Shown: positions 8,652-17,808 of the stretch, piece by piece | Numbering within the stretch: the first letter of the stretch is position 1 | How the letters are laid out: the number at the start of each line of letters is the position of its first letter | Assembly: GCF_001414055.1 (NCBI RefSeq) | Contig: NZ_CP013002.1 | Location: forward strand, 863,501-927,500 | DNA length: 64,000 nt | Origin: Caulobacter henricii | GTDB taxonomy: Bacteria > Pseudomonadota > Alphaproteobacteria > Caulobacterales > Caulobacteraceae | Direction of reading: 5' to 3' | The notes under the pieces: generated by a model | What the model saw: only the letters and a program-made list of their open reading frames with translations | Told to the model about the DNA's origin: nothing | Database searches by the model: none | Position numbers and translations under genes: made by a program

Positions 8652-9266
8652 ATGAGCAAGCGGCGCCGGCCTTCGAAGCTGCAGGACAACCTTGTCTATG
8701 GCCTGGTCTGGCTGGCCTGTTTTGCGCCCCTGGCCTGGCTGGCCTGGAAGGGCTTTCAGGGCGACCTCGGGGCCAATCCGATCGAGAAGCTGATCCGGCA
8801 ACTAGGCGTCTGGGGCCTGCGTCTGCTGCTGGTCGGGCTGGCCATTACGCCCCTGGCCCGGATCCTGAACTGGCCTCGCCTGGTGCGGTTCCGGCGCACG
8901 GTGGGCCTTTTCGCCTTCAGCTACATCCTGCTTCATCTGTTCAGCTATGTCGGGGTCGACCTGTTCTTCGACCTTGGCCAGCTGTGGAAGGACATCCTGA
9001 AGCGGCCCTTCATCACCCTGGGCATGGCCGCCTTCGTGCTGCTGATCCCCCTGGCCGTGACCTCGACGAACGGCTGGATCCTGCGACTGGGCCGGGCCAC
9101 CTGGCAGAGGCTGCACTGGCTGGTCTATCTGATCGTGCCGCTGGGCGTCGCCCACTACTATCTGCTGGTCAAGGCCGACCATCGCCCGCCGCTGGTCTAT
9201 GCGGCGGTGTTCACGGTGCTGATGGCCTGGCGGGTCTGGGATCGGGTCAAGAAATCCTCCCCCTGA
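8652..9266 (+). CDS. msrQ: Haem-binding membrane subunit of the MsrPQ system
   Basis: A 204-aa inner-membrane protein with about six hydrophobic spans, of the ferric-reductase-like (YedZ) family. It carries electrons from the quinone pool or cytoplasmic flavin reductase to MsrP. Candidate haem-ligand histidines are in the span FSYILLHLFSYVGVD and in WQRLHWLVYLIVPLGVAHYY. Its stop lies inside the stem-loop at 9252-9279, so transcription probably ends there. Confidence 0.94.
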   Translation: MSKRRRPSKLQDNLVYGLVWLACFAPLAWLAWKGFQGDLGANPIEKLIRQLGVWGLRLLLVGLAITPLARILNWPRLVRFRRTVGLFAFSYILLHLFSYVGVDLFFDLGQLWKDILKRPFITLGMAAFVLLIPLAVTSTNGWILRLGRATWQRLHWLVYLIVPLGVAHYYLLVKADHRPPLVYAAVFTVLMAWRVWDRVKKSSP

Positions 9267-9280
9267 TGGGGGAGGATTTT
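9252..9280. terminator. Bidirectional intrinsic terminator between msrQ and the dipeptidase gene
   Basis: A perfect 12-bp stem: 9252-9263 pairs with 9268-9279 around the 4-nt loop TGAT. It is followed on the plus strand by TTTT and preceded by AAA, so U-rich tails exist in both directions. It separates two convergent genes whose stops are only 14 nt apart (9266 and 9281). Confidence 0.88.
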
Positions 9281-10546
9281 CTACTTCGCCACACTCTTCG
9301 CATAGGCCTGGGCCTGTCCGATCAGGCGCAGCACATTGCCGCTCCAGATCGCCGCGATGTCGGCGTCCGTATAGCCCTCGGCGTTCAGCCGCGCCGTGAT
9401 CTTGGGCAGGTCGGCCACGTCTTCCAGGCCCTCGACGCCGCCGCCGCCATCCCAGTCGGCCCCGACGCAGACGCCCTTGGGCCCGGTGATCTTCAGGACG
9501 TGCAGCATGCTGGCCATGAAGATCTCGAAATTGGCCCGGACCGGCGGATGGAGCTTGTCGACGGCGGCGATCTTGTCGGCCCAGGCCTTCACCTCTGCGG
9601 GTGACAGGGTGTCAAAGTCCGGCTGCTTGCCCAGCGCCTCGAGGGCCGCCTTGCGTTCTGGGCTGGTGGGGGTCGCGGCCAGATAGACCGAGTTGATGCA
9701 GATCGCGCCGCCGCTTTCGCCGATCTTGCGGATCAGGGCGTCATTGAGATTGCGCGGATGATCATAGATCGCCCGCGCCCCGCTGTGCGAGGCGACGACC
9801 GGGCTCTTCGACAGGGCGATCGACTGGCTGACCACCTCGTCGGAGGCGTGGCTGACATCGACCAGTATGCCCAGCCGGTTGGCTTCCGCCAGCCAGCGCA
9901 GGCCAAGGGGCGAATAGCCGTTCCAGATCTTGCCCCGGGGATCGGTTGAGCTGTCGGCGAACTGGTTGTTGCGGAAGTGAACCGGACCGGCCATCCGCAC
10001 GCCGGCCTGGTAGAAGGTCTGCATCAGGGTGAGATCTTCACCCATGGGCCAGCTGTTCTCGATGCTCTGATAGACGAAGGACTTGCCGGCCTTGTTGATC
10101 CGGACCGCGTCGTCAGCGGTATAGGCCAGCTCGAACCGGTCGGAATGGGCGGCGACCATTTCCCGGATCTCGACAGCCCGCCGAAGCGCAAAGTCGCGGG
10201 CGAAGCGATAGCCTTCGGCCGTCAGCTCGCCCTGGCCCGTATAGATGACATAGAACCCGCCATCGAGGCCGCCCTCGGTCATGCGCGGCAGGTCCACCTG
10301 GGTGAAGTCGCTCGATACGGCGTGGCGGTCCAGCATGCTCCAGCCCGGCCGGGCGAAATGCTCCGGCGTATCCAGATGGGTGTCCAGGGTCAGGATCGAT
10401 TGATGGAGGGCCATGTCGGCCCTGGAGACGCCCGGCTTGAGTGCCGGGGCCTTCGTTGGCGGAGCCTTGGGCGCTGCCGTGGCCGGACCGACGGCGGTGA
10501 GCAGGAGTGCCGAGCCCAGCAAGGCGGTCAGAAGGCGAGGGGACAT
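9281..10546 (-). CDS. Membrane dipeptidase (peptidase family M19)
   Basis: A 421-aa zinc dipeptidase of the renal dipeptidase family, which cleaves dipeptides, often with broad or D-residue tolerance. A signal peptide is visible ([25 protein letters not shown]), so it works in the periplasm or at the envelope. Family zinc-ligand motifs are present: DTHLDTP near the start of the mature protein, [22 protein letters not shown] and [12 protein letters not shown]. The start is the ATG at 10546; an upstream in-frame ATG at 10567 adds seven residues before the signal peptide and is less likely. An alanine/proline-rich linker of about 25 residues follows the signal peptide. Confidence 0.92.
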   Translation of the reverse strand: MSPRLLTALLGSALLLTAVGPATAAPKAPPTKAPALKPGVSRADMALHQSILTLDTHLDTPEHFARPGWSMLDRHAVSSDFTQVDLPRMTEGGLDGGFYVIYTGQGELTAEGYRFARDFALRRAVEIREMVAAHSDRFELAYTADDAVRINKAGKSFVYQSIENSWPMGEDLTLMQTFYQAGVRMAGPVHFRNNQFADSSTDPRGKIWNGYSPLGLRWLAEANRLGILVDVSHASDEVVSQSIALSKSPVVASHSGARAIYDHPRNLNDALIRKIGESGGAICINSVYLAATPTSPERKAALEALGKQPDFDTLSPAEVKAWADKIAAVDKLHPPVRANFEIFMASMLHVLKITGPKGVCVGADWDGGGGVEGLEDVADLPKITARLNAEGYTDADIAAIWSGNVLRLIGQAQAYAKSVAK

Positions 10547-10631
10547 GCGGGCTCCGGGGTCAGGCACTGGCGGTGGCTGCGACGGTCAGGGATGGGCTGG
10601 GGCGCGTCAAGGCGAAGTCGTCAACCGGCCC

Positions 10632-11384
10632 TCAGATCAGCCCCAGCGCCTTGAAGCTGGCCACGCCGTCCCGACCGACCACCAGATGGTCGTGGACATT
10701 GATCTTCAGCGCCCGACCGGCGTCGATGACCTGTTTTGTCATGTCGATATCCGGCCGCGAGGGGGTGGGATCGCCCGAGGGGTGGTTGTGCAGCAGGATG
10801 ATGTTGCTGCTCGACAGCTCAAGCGCCCGCCGCATGACTTCACGGGGATAGACCGGCGCGTGGTCGACGGTGCCGCGGTTCAGCACCTCGTCGGCGATCA
10901 GCTGGTTCTTCTTGTCGAGGAACAGTACCCGGAACTGTTCGCGCGGCTCATTGGCCAGGGCGACGCGGACATAGCCCAGCAGGGCGCTCCAGGATGAGAT
11001 CACCGGGCGCTTGACGATCTTGTCGCGACCGGCCCGCAGGGCGGCCTCGTGCAGCAGCTTGATGTCGAGGGCGGCGGTTTCGCCGATCCCCGGCACGGTC
11101 ATCAGCTCCTCGATACTGGCGGCGATCACCGCGCCGAACGAGCCGAACCGGGCCAGCAGGGCCTTGGCCCTGGGCTTGACGTCGCCGCGCGCAAAGGTCC
11201 GGAAGAGATAGAGTTCGAGCAGTTCATAGTCGGGCAGGGCGACCAGGCCGCCGGCCCTGGCCCTGGCCCGCAGCCTTTCGCGATGGCCGGCATTCGGATC
11301 GCTGGTCGCGGCGCGCCCCGGCTTGCCAAGCCGCTCGACCTCGGGGTCCGGCGGCGAAGGGCTGAGCGAGGCGGCCTGAACCAT
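10632..11384 (-). CDS. radC: RadC family JAB/MPN-domain protein
   Basis: A 250-aa cytoplasmic protein named for a historical DNA-repair phenotype; the family's real function is unsettled. The N-terminal part has a helix-hairpin-helix-like segment (IEELMTVPGIGETAALDI). The C-terminal part is a JAMM metalloprotease-like fold with the metal motif HNHPSGDPTPSRPD. I use the ATG at 11384 (MVQAASLSP). The frame extends to an ATG at 11447, but the added residues look like non-coding sequence. It is read away from map, with which it shares orientation. Confidence 0.93.
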   Translation of the reverse strand: MVQAASLSPSPPDPEVERLGKPGRAATSDPNAGHRERLRARARAGGLVALPDYELLELYLFRTFARGDVKPRAKALLARFGSFGAVIAASIEELMTVPGIGETAALDIKLLHEAALRAGRDKIVKRPVISSWSALLGYVRVALANEPREQFRVLFLDKKNQLIADEVLNRGTVDHAPVYPREVMRRALELSSSNIILLHNHPSGDPTPSRPDIDMTKQVIDAGRALKINVHDHLVVGRDGVASFKALGLI

Positions 11385-11551
11385 GATCGCGCGCCCTAGG
11401 CCTGCCGGTTCAGGGCAGGCGCAACCCAGATCGGAAGGCAACACCACCCGATGAACCTGCGAAAATGCGCGAGTTTTTCAGCTTCGGTCATGGCGAAAGC
11501 TTCGCCAATTCCGCCTGGATTGTCTATCGGAATAATGCGCGCTATGCGCGA

Positions 11552-12382
11552 TCAGCCGCCCAGGATTGCTGGCTGGAACAGGCCGGCCGGCGAGGCGGTG
11601 AAGGCCTCATAACCGTCCTCCGTCACGCCGATCGAGTGTTCGCACTGGGCCGACAGCGACTTGTCCCGGGTCACGGCGGTCCAGCCGTCGCCCAGCACCT
11701 TCACGGCCGGCTTGCCCAGATTCACCATCGGCTCAATGGTGAAGAACATGCCGGGCTTCAGCACCGCGCCCTGGCCGGGACGGCCGAAGTGCAGGATGTT
11801 GGGGGCGTCGTGGAACACGCGGCCCAGGCCATGGCCGCAGAAGTCGCGGACGACGCTGCAGCGCTGGGCCTCGACATAGGACTGGATGGCGTGACCGATG
11901 TCGCCCAGGGTCGCACCGGGCTTCACGGCGGCCAGGCCGCGGGCCATGCCTTCATAAGTGATTTCGATCAGCCGCCGCGCGCGGGGGCCGACCTCGCCGA
12001 CGCCATACATGCGCGAGGTGTCGCCGTGCCAGCCGTCGACGATCACCGTGACGTCGATATTGACGATGTCGCCGTCACGCAGGGCCCAGTCGCCTGGAAT
12101 GCCGTGGCAGACCACGTGATTGCGCGAGATGCAGACCGTCTTGGGATAGCCGCGATAGAACAGGCAGGCCGGGATAGCCTTGTGGTCGAGAATGAACTCG
12201 CGGGCCAGGGTGTCGAGATGGTCGGACGAGACACCCGGCACCACGTGCGGGATCAGCATGTCCAGGCACTCTGCCGCCAGCTTGCCGGCGCGGCGCATGC
12301 CTTCGAAATCTTCGGCCTTGTGAATCTTGATCGCACCCGTGCGGGTCTCGGCTTCGATCTCAAGGGCGTCGTCAAGGGTCAT
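11552..12382 (-). CDS. map: Type I methionine aminopeptidase
   Basis: A 276-aa cytoplasmic enzyme removing the initiator methionine from new proteins. All five metal ligands of the pita-bread fold can be read: Asp in NIDVTVIVDGWHGD (two Asp), His in CGHGLGRVFH, Glu in FTIEPMVN and Glu in QCEHSIGVT. The substrate His is in ISRNHVVCHGIP. I chose the ATG at 12382 (MTLDDALEIE); in-frame ATGs at 12427 and 12508 add unconserved residues. The short N-terminal extension before KAEDFEGMRRAG is common in alphaproteobacterial Map. Confidence 0.96.
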   Translation of the reverse strand: MTLDDALEIEAETRTGAIKIHKAEDFEGMRRAGKLAAECLDMLIPHVVPGVSSDHLDTLAREFILDHKAIPACLFYRGYPKTVCISRNHVVCHGIPGDWALRDGDIVNIDVTVIVDGWHGDTSRMYGVGEVGPRARRLIEITYEGMARGLAAVKPGATLGDIGHAIQSYVEAQRCSVVRDFCGHGLGRVFHDAPNILHFGRPGQGAVLKPGMFFTIEPMVNLGKPAVKVLGDGWTAVTRDKSLSAQCEHSIGVTEDGYEAFTASPAGLFQPAILGG

Positions 12383-12483
12383 GGCGTACTCGGGCGGGGC
12401 AGGCGGCGTTAAACCGTATCTCGCCATCCTAGCATGAAACTTCAATGGCCGCCTCTGCCAGATCATCGCGCCGGCACGATGCC

Positions 12484-12512
12484 TTGACAAAGATGACGCG
12501 GGCGTCATTTTT
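12484..12512. promoter_or_regulatory. Palindrome between map and the desaturase unit, candidate operator
   Basis: A perfect inverted repeat with 7-bp arms, 12493-12499 and 12502-12508, around a GG centre (ATGACGC-GG-GCGTCAT). A TTGACA hexamer lies at 12484-12489 on the plus strand, so the palindrome would fill the spacer of a promoter driving the small membrane gene at 12562. It is followed by TTTTT, so a short terminator for an unseen transcript is an alternative reading. Confidence 0.45.
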
Positions 12513-12561
12513 GTTTCCGCGCTGGCGTTCAGACCGGCGGCAGCGGGAAGGCGAGCCAGCC

Positions 12562-12756
12562 ATGCAGCAACTACTGACCGGCCTGTTCAGGGTCATGCCC
12601 CTGCTGTTCGGACTGGGTTTCCTGGCTCCCCTGCTGGCGCAGATCATCGAACGCTTCGGCTGGACGCTGCCCAATGGCTTCTCGCCGTTGGTACTGGGTC
12701 TGCTGGTCGGCGGGCTGTGGGGCGGTTTCGCCACCGTGAAGGGCCGCTGGATATGA
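12562..12756 (+). CDS. Small two-span membrane protein upstream of the desaturase
   Basis: A 64-aa protein with two hydrophobic helices, about residues 12-28 (MPLLFGLGFLAPLLAQI) and 43-57 (LVLGLLVGGLWGGFA), joined by a polar stretch. Its ATG follows a GGCGAG-type site. Its TGA overlaps the ATG of the desaturase (12753-12756, ATGA), so the two are translationally coupled. I do not recognise the family. The tight coupling suggests a membrane partner or assembly factor for the desaturase. Confidence 0.75.
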   Translation: MQQLLTGLFRVMPLLFGLGFLAPLLAQIIERFGWTLPNGFSPLVLGLLVGGLWGGFATVKGRWI

Positions 12757-13646
12757 GCGCGCCGACCCTCACCGACGCCGAGGTCGCAGGCCTCGACGAG
12801 CGGGCCCTGATCAGGCTCGAAAAGACCGTCGCCGAGGCCTATCTGGGCGGGGTGCCCTGGGGCTCGGTGACCTGGGCCCTGGTCAATACTGCGGTCTGGT
12901 TCTCGCTCTGGCCCCTGACCCTGTCAGGGCTTCTGCCGCTCTGGGCGGCCTTCCCGATCGCGACCGTCAGTATCGCCCTGAGCTATCTGCCCTCGCATGA
13001 GGCCCAGCACCGCATCATCGCCCGCGAGGGTCAGCCGCTGTTCTGGTTGAACGAGCTGGTCGGCCATATCTCGACCCTGTCTCTGGTGCTGCCCTATGAC
13101 GTGGCCCGCCTGACCCACTACGAGCACCACAAGCACGCCAATCATCCGGACCTCGATCCGGACTACAGCACCCACGCCGACGGAACCCTGGACTTCCTGC
13201 GGAGGACCATCGCCAACCGCCAGCCGTCGGGGGCCGGCGACAAGGCCTATGGCGAGACGCTGATGCGTCTGGGCACCGACGAGGCCCGCCGCGCGATGAT
13301 TATCGCCGCCGTCTATCGGCTAGGCCATTTTTCGATCCTGTTCGCCCTGGCCTGGAGCGGCCATGCGATTGAGGCGGCCCTGATCTGGTGGCTGCCGCGC
13401 CAGCTGGCGGCCACCTATATCCAGTACTTTCTGAGCTTCGCCCCGCACCACCCGGCCAAGGCGATCGGTCGCTATCGCGACACCCGGGCCTTCAGAAGTC
13501 CGCTGGGCAATATCCTGACCATGGGGATGCAGTTTCACATCATCCACCATCTCTATCCGCGCATCCCGCTGATGCGGACCCCGGCGGCCTATTGGGCGAT
13601 GCGGCCTATCCTCAAGGCCCGGGGCTGTGACCTGGGCGCGCTTTAG
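12753..13646 (+). CDS. Fatty-acid desaturase-family membrane di-iron enzyme
   Basis: A 297-aa integral membrane protein with the three histidine boxes that hold a di-iron centre: HEAQH, HYEHHKHANH and HIIHH. Several long hydrophobic segments (about 45-78 and 190-225) flank the boxes. The enzyme should desaturate or hydroxylate a lipid-type substrate; carotenoid ketolases and hydroxylases share this fold, so the substrate cannot be fixed from sequence. The start at 12753 overlaps the stop of the small membrane protein. It is convergent with the lipoprotein gene at 13656. Confidence 0.85.
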   Translation: MSAPTLTDAEVAGLDERALIRLEKTVAEAYLGGVPWGSVTWALVNTAVWFSLWPLTLSGLLPLWAAFPIATVSIALSYLPSHEAQHRIIAREGQPLFWLNELVGHISTLSLVLPYDVARLTHYEHHKHANHPDLDPDYSTHADGTLDFLRRTIANRQPSGAGDKAYGETLMRLGTDEARRAMIIAAVYRLGHFSILFALAWSGHAIEAALIWWLPRQLAATYIQYFLSFAPHHPAKAIGRYRDTRAFRSPLGNILTMGMQFHIIHHLYPRIPLMRTPAAYWAMRPILKARGCDLGAL

Positions 13647-13655
13647 GCCGGCGGT

Positions 13656-14045
13656 TCAGGACTTGATGCGGCGGGCCTCTCCCGGCGTGGCGGCGGGCTT
13701 GACCTCTTCCAGGAAGCGCGCCTCCAGCGTCGTCGGCCGGTCGCGGCGTACGCGGCAGACACCCTTGTAGCGGGATACCCGGCCCGAGGTCTTCTCGGTG
13801 ACATCGGCGGTGAACTTGACGTCCCAGTCACCGGACTTGCCGACAGAGACAGGATCCATGTCGCTGGACGTGACATTGTTGATCGGCCCCAGCTTGAACT
13901 GCTCTTCCAGCTTGGTTGTGCAGGCCTTGAAGGCGAAGACGGCGCGCAGGGCGGTCATCATGCCGCCCTCCTTGCCGCCCTCGGAGGCGCCACAGCCCGA
14001 CAGGGCCAGGACGGCGCACAGCGCCGTCAGGGTCGAGAATTTCAT
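13656..14045 (-). CDS. Small lipoprotein of unknown function
   Basis: A 129-aa protein with a lipoprotein signal (MKFSTLTALCAVLALSGC, lipobox LSGC). The mature part has two further cysteines (FKACTTKLEE and KGVCRVRR) that could pair, and a SGDWDVKFTADV strand-rich section. I chose the ATG at 14045; the frame extends six residues upstream without improving the signal peptide. I do not recognise a family. Confidence 0.75.
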   Translation of the reverse strand: MKFSTLTALCAVLALSGCGASEGGKEGGMMTALRAVFAFKACTTKLEEQFKLGPINNVTSSDMDPVSVGKSGDWDVKFTADVTEKTSGRVSRYKGVCRVRRDRPTTLEARFLEEVKPAATPGEARRIKS

Positions 14046-14124
14046 GTGCTGCACATCCCCCAAGCTCGCGGCGGGAGGTTAGTGAGGGCGGCCGCGAATG
14101 CAGCTTAATTCGCCGTCATGTCCG

Positions 14125-14826
14125 TTAAGGGAGCAGGGTCAGGCGGCGGGCAATGCGGACCGCCTGCGGGCTGAGATCGCAGCCATAGACCAGCACCTCG
14201 ACACCGGCCTCCACTGCCTGGGCGAGGCCCCGCGCGAAGGCGGGGTCAAGGTCTTCACAGGCCTTGAAGCCCTCACAGTCGGCGCGCTGGACCACGAACA
14301 GGGCGACCGCCCGATGCCCTTCGGCGACCTGGGCGGCGAGATCGGCAAGATGCCGGGTCGACCGGGCCGCCTTGCAGTCCGGAAACTCGGCCAGGCCCGG
14401 GGTGCGTGACAGGTGCACGTTCTTGACCTCCAGCCAGCAGGGCGGCCGGGCGGGATCGGTCAGCAGGAAGTCGACGCGGCTGGCCTCGCGATACTTCACC
14501 TCCGGCTTGACGGTCGCATAGCCCGACAGCTCGGGAATGGAGTCGGCAGCCAGGGCCTCGGCGACCAGTCGGTTGGGCAGCAGGGTGTTGACGCCGACCA
14601 GGCTGGTCTCGGTCTCCACCAGTTGCAGGCTCCAGGCCAGCTTGCGCTTGGGATCGTCCGACCACGACACCCAGGCGCCTTGTCCGGGCAGGTTGACCCC
14701 CAGCATCGCACCGGGATTGGGGCAGTGGGCCGTGATGGCCCGCCCGTCATCCAGCACCAGATCGGCGAAGAAGCGCTTGTAGCGCTGGACGAGTCGGCCG
14801 CGAACGAGCGGTTGCGGGAGCAGCAT
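14125..14826 (-). CDS. sfsA: SfsA family protein (sugar fermentation stimulation / DNA-binding nuclease-like)
   Basis: A 233-aa cytoplasmic protein. Family hallmarks are the N-terminal OB-like segment ([35 protein letters not shown]), the SRVDFLLTD motif and [10 protein letters not shown] followed by [13 protein letters not shown], which resemble a restriction-endonuclease-type core. SfsA was named in E. coli for effects on maltose metabolism; its molecular job is not firmly settled. Length is normal. It is divergent from the CinA-type gene at 14880. Confidence 0.93.
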   Translation of the reverse strand: MLLPQPLVRGRLVQRYKRFFADLVLDDGRAITAHCPNPGAMLGVNLPGQGAWVSWSDDPKRKLAWSLQLVETETSLVGVNTLLPNRLVAEALAADSIPELSGYATVKPEVKYREASRVDFLLTDPARPPCWLEVKNVHLSRTPGLAEFPDCKAARSTRHLADLAAQVAEGHRAVALFVVQRADCEGFKACEDLDPAFARGLAQAVEAGVEVLVYGCDLSPQAVRIARRLTLLP

Positions 14827-14879
14827 GGCGGCCCTAAGTCGGGTGGGACAAAGATGATGCGATGTAGGGGAGCGCGACG

Positions 14880-15647
14880 ATGACGGCCAGTACGGATCGG
14901 GTGACGGCGGCGGTGCTGATCATCGGCGACGAGATTCTCTCGGGGCGCACCCAGGACGTCAATCTCAGCGCCATCGCCCGCTATCTGGCCACCTACGGCG
15001 TCGACCTGGCCGAGGCGCGCGTCGTGCCGGACATCGAGCAGGAGATCGTCGACGCGGTCAACGCCCTGCGCGCCCGCTATGACTATGTCATCACCACGGG
15101 CGGCATCGGCCCGACCCATGATGACATCACCGCCGATTCCGTGGCCAAGGCCTTCGGGGTGACCGCTCCCGAACATCCCGAGATCATGGCCCTGCTGCGC
15201 GAGCGCTGGGGCGAGCCCAATGCCGCCCGCCGCCGTATGGCCCATGTGCCCGAGGGCGGCGTTCTGGTGAAGAACCCCGTCCAGGGACCGCCCGGCTTCC
15301 AGATCGAGAACGTCTTCGTCCTCGCCGGAGTGCCGGCGATCATGCGGGGCATGCTGGGCGATGTCGGCCCGCGCCTGCGCACCGGGGCGGTGGTGATCAG
15401 CCGGACCGTTCGCGTCACCGGCTCGGGCGAAGGCCTGATCGCCGCCCCGCTCGAGGCCGTGGCCAAGGCCCATCCGGACATGTCGCTGGGCAGCTATCCG
15501 TTCTTTTCGCCGCCGGACATCTATGGGGCCAATCTGGTCGTGCGCGGGCGCGATCCGGCCGAGGTCGATGCCGCAGTCGAGGAGCTGGTGGTAGCGCTGA
15601 CGGAGGCCGGAGCGGCCCAGATCGAACGGATCGCGCCGGAGGCGTGA
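14880..15647 (+). CDS. CinA-type molybdopterin-binding domain protein
   Basis: A 255-aa protein with the MoaB/MogA-like fold seen at the N-terminus of Cin[16 protein letters not shown] near the start and [24 protein letters not shown] around residues 74-97. It has no C-terminal PncC-type nicotinamide nucleotide amidase domain, so this is the short form, which in related proteins hydrolyses ADP-ribose or damaged nucleotide cofactors. Substrate not determined here. It is followed by the tRNA-Leu gene on the other strand. Confidence 0.88.
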   Translation: MTASTDRVTAAVLIIGDEILSGRTQDVNLSAIARYLATYGVDLAEARVVPDIEQEIVDAVNALRARYDYVITTGGIGPTHDDITADSVAKAFGVTAPEHPEIMALLRERWGEPNAARRRMAHVPEGGVLVKNPVQGPPGFQIENVFVLAGVPAIMRGMLGDVGPRLRTGAVVISRTVRVTGSGEGLIAAPLEAVAKAHPDMSLGSYPFFSPPDIYGANLVVRGRDPAEVDAAVEELVVALTEAGAAQIERIAPEA

Positions 15648-15660
15648 CCCGGCACCGGGC

Positions 15661-15744
15661 TGGTAGGGACAGTGGGACTCGAACCCACACGGATTGCTCC
15701 AACGGATTTTAAGTCCGGCGCGTCTACCATTCCGCCATGTCCCC
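15661..15744 (-). tRNA. tRNA-Leu (anticodon UAA)
   Basis: Read on the minus strand from 15744, the sequence folds as a class II tRNA: a 7-bp acceptor stem closed by a G1-U72 pair, T8, and a D arm with GCGGAATGGTAGACGCG. The anticodon loop is CTTAAAA with anticodon TAA, flanked by CCGGA/TCCG. A variable arm and the T arm GTGGGTTCGAGTCCCAC follow. The encoded 3' CCA is at 15661-15663. Length is 84 nt. Confidence 0.95.
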
Positions 15745-15942
15745 AGGTAGCCGGACGGCCTTACGCCAAGGGGTTTGCGCCGTCGAGAGCGCAGGCAGGC
15801 TCTGCCCTGCAAAAACGGGGCGTGACCGCAATGATCCTTGGCGATCCCATCCCAAAACCCTCGTGGGTCATGCTAGTCAGGCTGCATCCCTGGCCGCGCC
15901 GCAATACCTGGCGTCGCGTCTGTCCTGTTCCGGAGTCCCACC

Positions 15943-16305
15943 TTGCGCGGTCTATCCCTTCTGACGGCCCTTCTGGTTGCCGGTTGCGCCGCATCGGGGC
16001 CATCGGAACTGCCGCCCGCTGCCCAGATCGCCGGCGCTGACCCCGTGGTGCGGGGCAAGGTTCTGGTCGAGGCCAATTGCTCGGCCTGCCATGCCGTGGG
16101 GCCGGTCGGCGACAGTCCACTGCCGAAGGCACCGCCCTTTCGGGTGCTCGGCCAGCGTTATCCCGTGGCCAATCTGCAGGAAGCCTTTGCGGAAGGGATT
16201 TCGACAGGCCACCCCCAGATGCCGCAGGTTGTTCTGGAGGCGGAACAGGTCAAGGACCTGATCGCCTATCTGGAAAGCGTCCAGACCCCGGCCGGGACAC
16301 GCTGA
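15943..16305 (+). CDS. Small c-type cytochrome, lipoprotein-like
   Basis: A 120-aa protein with a short signal and a possible lipobox (LLVAGC), then one haem site CSACH near residues 47-51 and a downstream GHPQMPQV whose Met can be the sixth ligand. This is a class I mono-haem cytochrome acting in periplasmic electron transfer. The start is TTG at 15943; I see no good ATG, and the signal peptide begins immediately. The partner oxidase or reductase is not evident in the neighbourhood. Confidence 0.82.
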   Translation: MRGLSLLTALLVAGCAASGPSELPPAAQIAGADPVVRGKVLVEANCSACHAVGPVGDSPLPKAPPFRVLGQRYPVANLQEAFAEGISTGHPQMPQVVLEAEQVKDLIAYLESVQTPAGTR

Positions 16306-16371
16306 TCGGCATTAGACGGACGGGTCTCACATGTTAGCGTCACGGTTCTGAATCAGGGACGGGGACGGAAC

Positions 16372-17652
16372 ATGCAGGTTGGACTCAAGGCACTGGCGGT
16401 CGCCGGATCGCTTCTGGCGGCGACAGCGGCCCAGGCGGCGCAGGTCGAGGCGCTCAGCGCCGCGCGGATGCTTGATGTGGCGTCGGGCAAATATGTTGAA
16501 AACCCGGTGGTCATCATCACCGATGGCCGGATCACGGCCGTCGGCAAAAAGGGCGAGATCGCCCTGCCGGCCGGGGCCAAGCTCATCGACCTGCCGGGCG
16601 CAACCCTGCTGCCGGGCCTGATCGACATGCACGTGCACCTCGATAGTCTGGCCGAGGTCGGGGGCTATAACAGCCTGCAATACAGCGATGCCTTCTGGAG
16701 CGTGATCCAGACCGCCAATGCCAAGGCCACGCTCGAGGCTGGCTTCACCACCGTGCGCAATGTCGGCTCTGACCGTTTCAACGATGTGGGCCTGCGCGAA
16801 GCCATCGATGGCGGTTATGTGCCAGGGCCCCGTGTGGTGACGGCCGGCTATGCCATCGGCGCGACCGGCGGACACTGCGACTCGACCTATTTCCCGCCCT
16901 CGATGGCGCAAAAGGGTCCCTATGTCGCCGATGGTGCGGAAGAGGGTCGCAAGCAGGTGCGGGCGGTACGCAAGTACGGTGCCCAGGTGATCAAGATCTG
17001 CGCCACCGGCGGTGTGTTCTCGCGCAATACCGAGCCTGGCCAGCAGCAACTGTCCCTGGCCGAGATGAGCGCCATCGTCGATGAAGCCCATATGTGGGGC
17101 CTCAAGGTCGCGGCCCACGCCCATGGCGCGGCCGGCATCAAGGACGCCATCCGCGCCGGCGTCGATACAATCGAGCATGTCAGCCTCGTCGACGACGAAG
17201 GCATCAAGCTGGCCGTCCAGAAGGGCGCCTGGTTCTCGATGGATATCTACAACACCGACTACACCCAGTCCGAAGGCAAGAAGAACGGCGTGCTGGAAGA
17301 CAATCTGCGCAAGGACCGCGAAATCGGCGATGTGCAGCGCGAGAACTTCCGCAAGGCGATCAAGGCCGGGGTCAAGATGGTGCTGGGCACCGACGCCGGC
17401 ATCTATCCGCACGGCCAGAACGCCAAGCAGTTCGCCGTCATGGTCCGCTACGGAGCCTCCCCGCTGCAGGCCATCCAGTCCGCCACGGTCAATGCCGCCC
17501 AGGCCCTGGGGCAGGAAAAGGATGTCGGTCAGGTCGCCGTCGGGCGCTATGCCGACATCATTGCCGTTTCGGGCGATCCGCTCGCCGACGTGACGACGCT
17601 GGAAAAGCCGGTTTTCGTCATGAAGGGCGGGGCGGTGGTGCGCCAACCCTGA
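16372..17652 (+). CDS. Secreted amidohydrolase (peptidase-like, imidazolonepropionase superfamily)
   Basis: A 426-aa metal-dependent hydrolase with a signal peptide (MQVGLKALAVAGSLLAATAAQAA), thus probably periplasmic. The binuclear-metal ligands are visible: DMHVHLD, the likely carboxylated Lys in VIKICATGG, His in VAAHAHGA, His in TIEHVSLVDDEG and Asp in LGTDAGIYPHG. Caulobacter homologues of this subgroup are known to remove arginine or lysine from the C-terminus of peptides. That activity is plausible here but unproven. Confidence 0.88.
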   Translation: MQVGLKALAVAGSLLAATAAQAAQVEALSAARMLDVASGKYVENPVVIITDGRITAVGKKGEIALPAGAKLIDLPGATLLPGLIDMHVHLDSLAEVGGYNSLQYSDAFWSVIQTANAKATLEAGFTTVRNVGSDRFNDVGLREAIDGGYVPGPRVVTAGYAIGATGGHCDSTYFPPSMAQKGPYVADGAEEGRKQVRAVRKYGAQVIKICATGGVFSRNTEPGQQQLSLAEMSAIVDEAHMWGLKVAAHAHGAAGIKDAIRAGVDTIEHVSLVDDEGIKLAVQKGAWFSMDIYNTDYTQSEGKKNGVLEDNLRKDREIGDVQRENFRKAIKAGVKMVLGTDAGIYPHGQNAKQFAVMVRYGASPLQAIQSATVNAAQALGQEKDVGQVAVGRYADIIAVSGDPLADVTTLEKPVFVMKGGAVVRQP

Positions 17653-17660
17653 GGGCTTCC

Positions 17661-17689
17661 GGCGTGAGCGCACGAAAAACGCTCACGCC
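17661..17689 (+). terminator. Stem-loop after the amidohydrolase gene
   Basis: A 10-bp perfect stem (17661-17670 with 17680-17689) around a 9-nt loop containing AAAAA, starting 8 nt after the stop. There is no U tract after the stem, so it is either a weak terminator or an mRNA 3' end stabiliser. Confidence 0.5.
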
Positions 17690-17808
17690 GACCTTCCGGG
17701 GACGAATTTTCGTTTCCTTGCCGGCACTCACTGCCTAATCCTGCCGCCCTTCGTCACCGGTGCCCTGGCCAAATGCGGCGGGCGCGACGTCACCGAGAGG
17801 GGCCCTGC

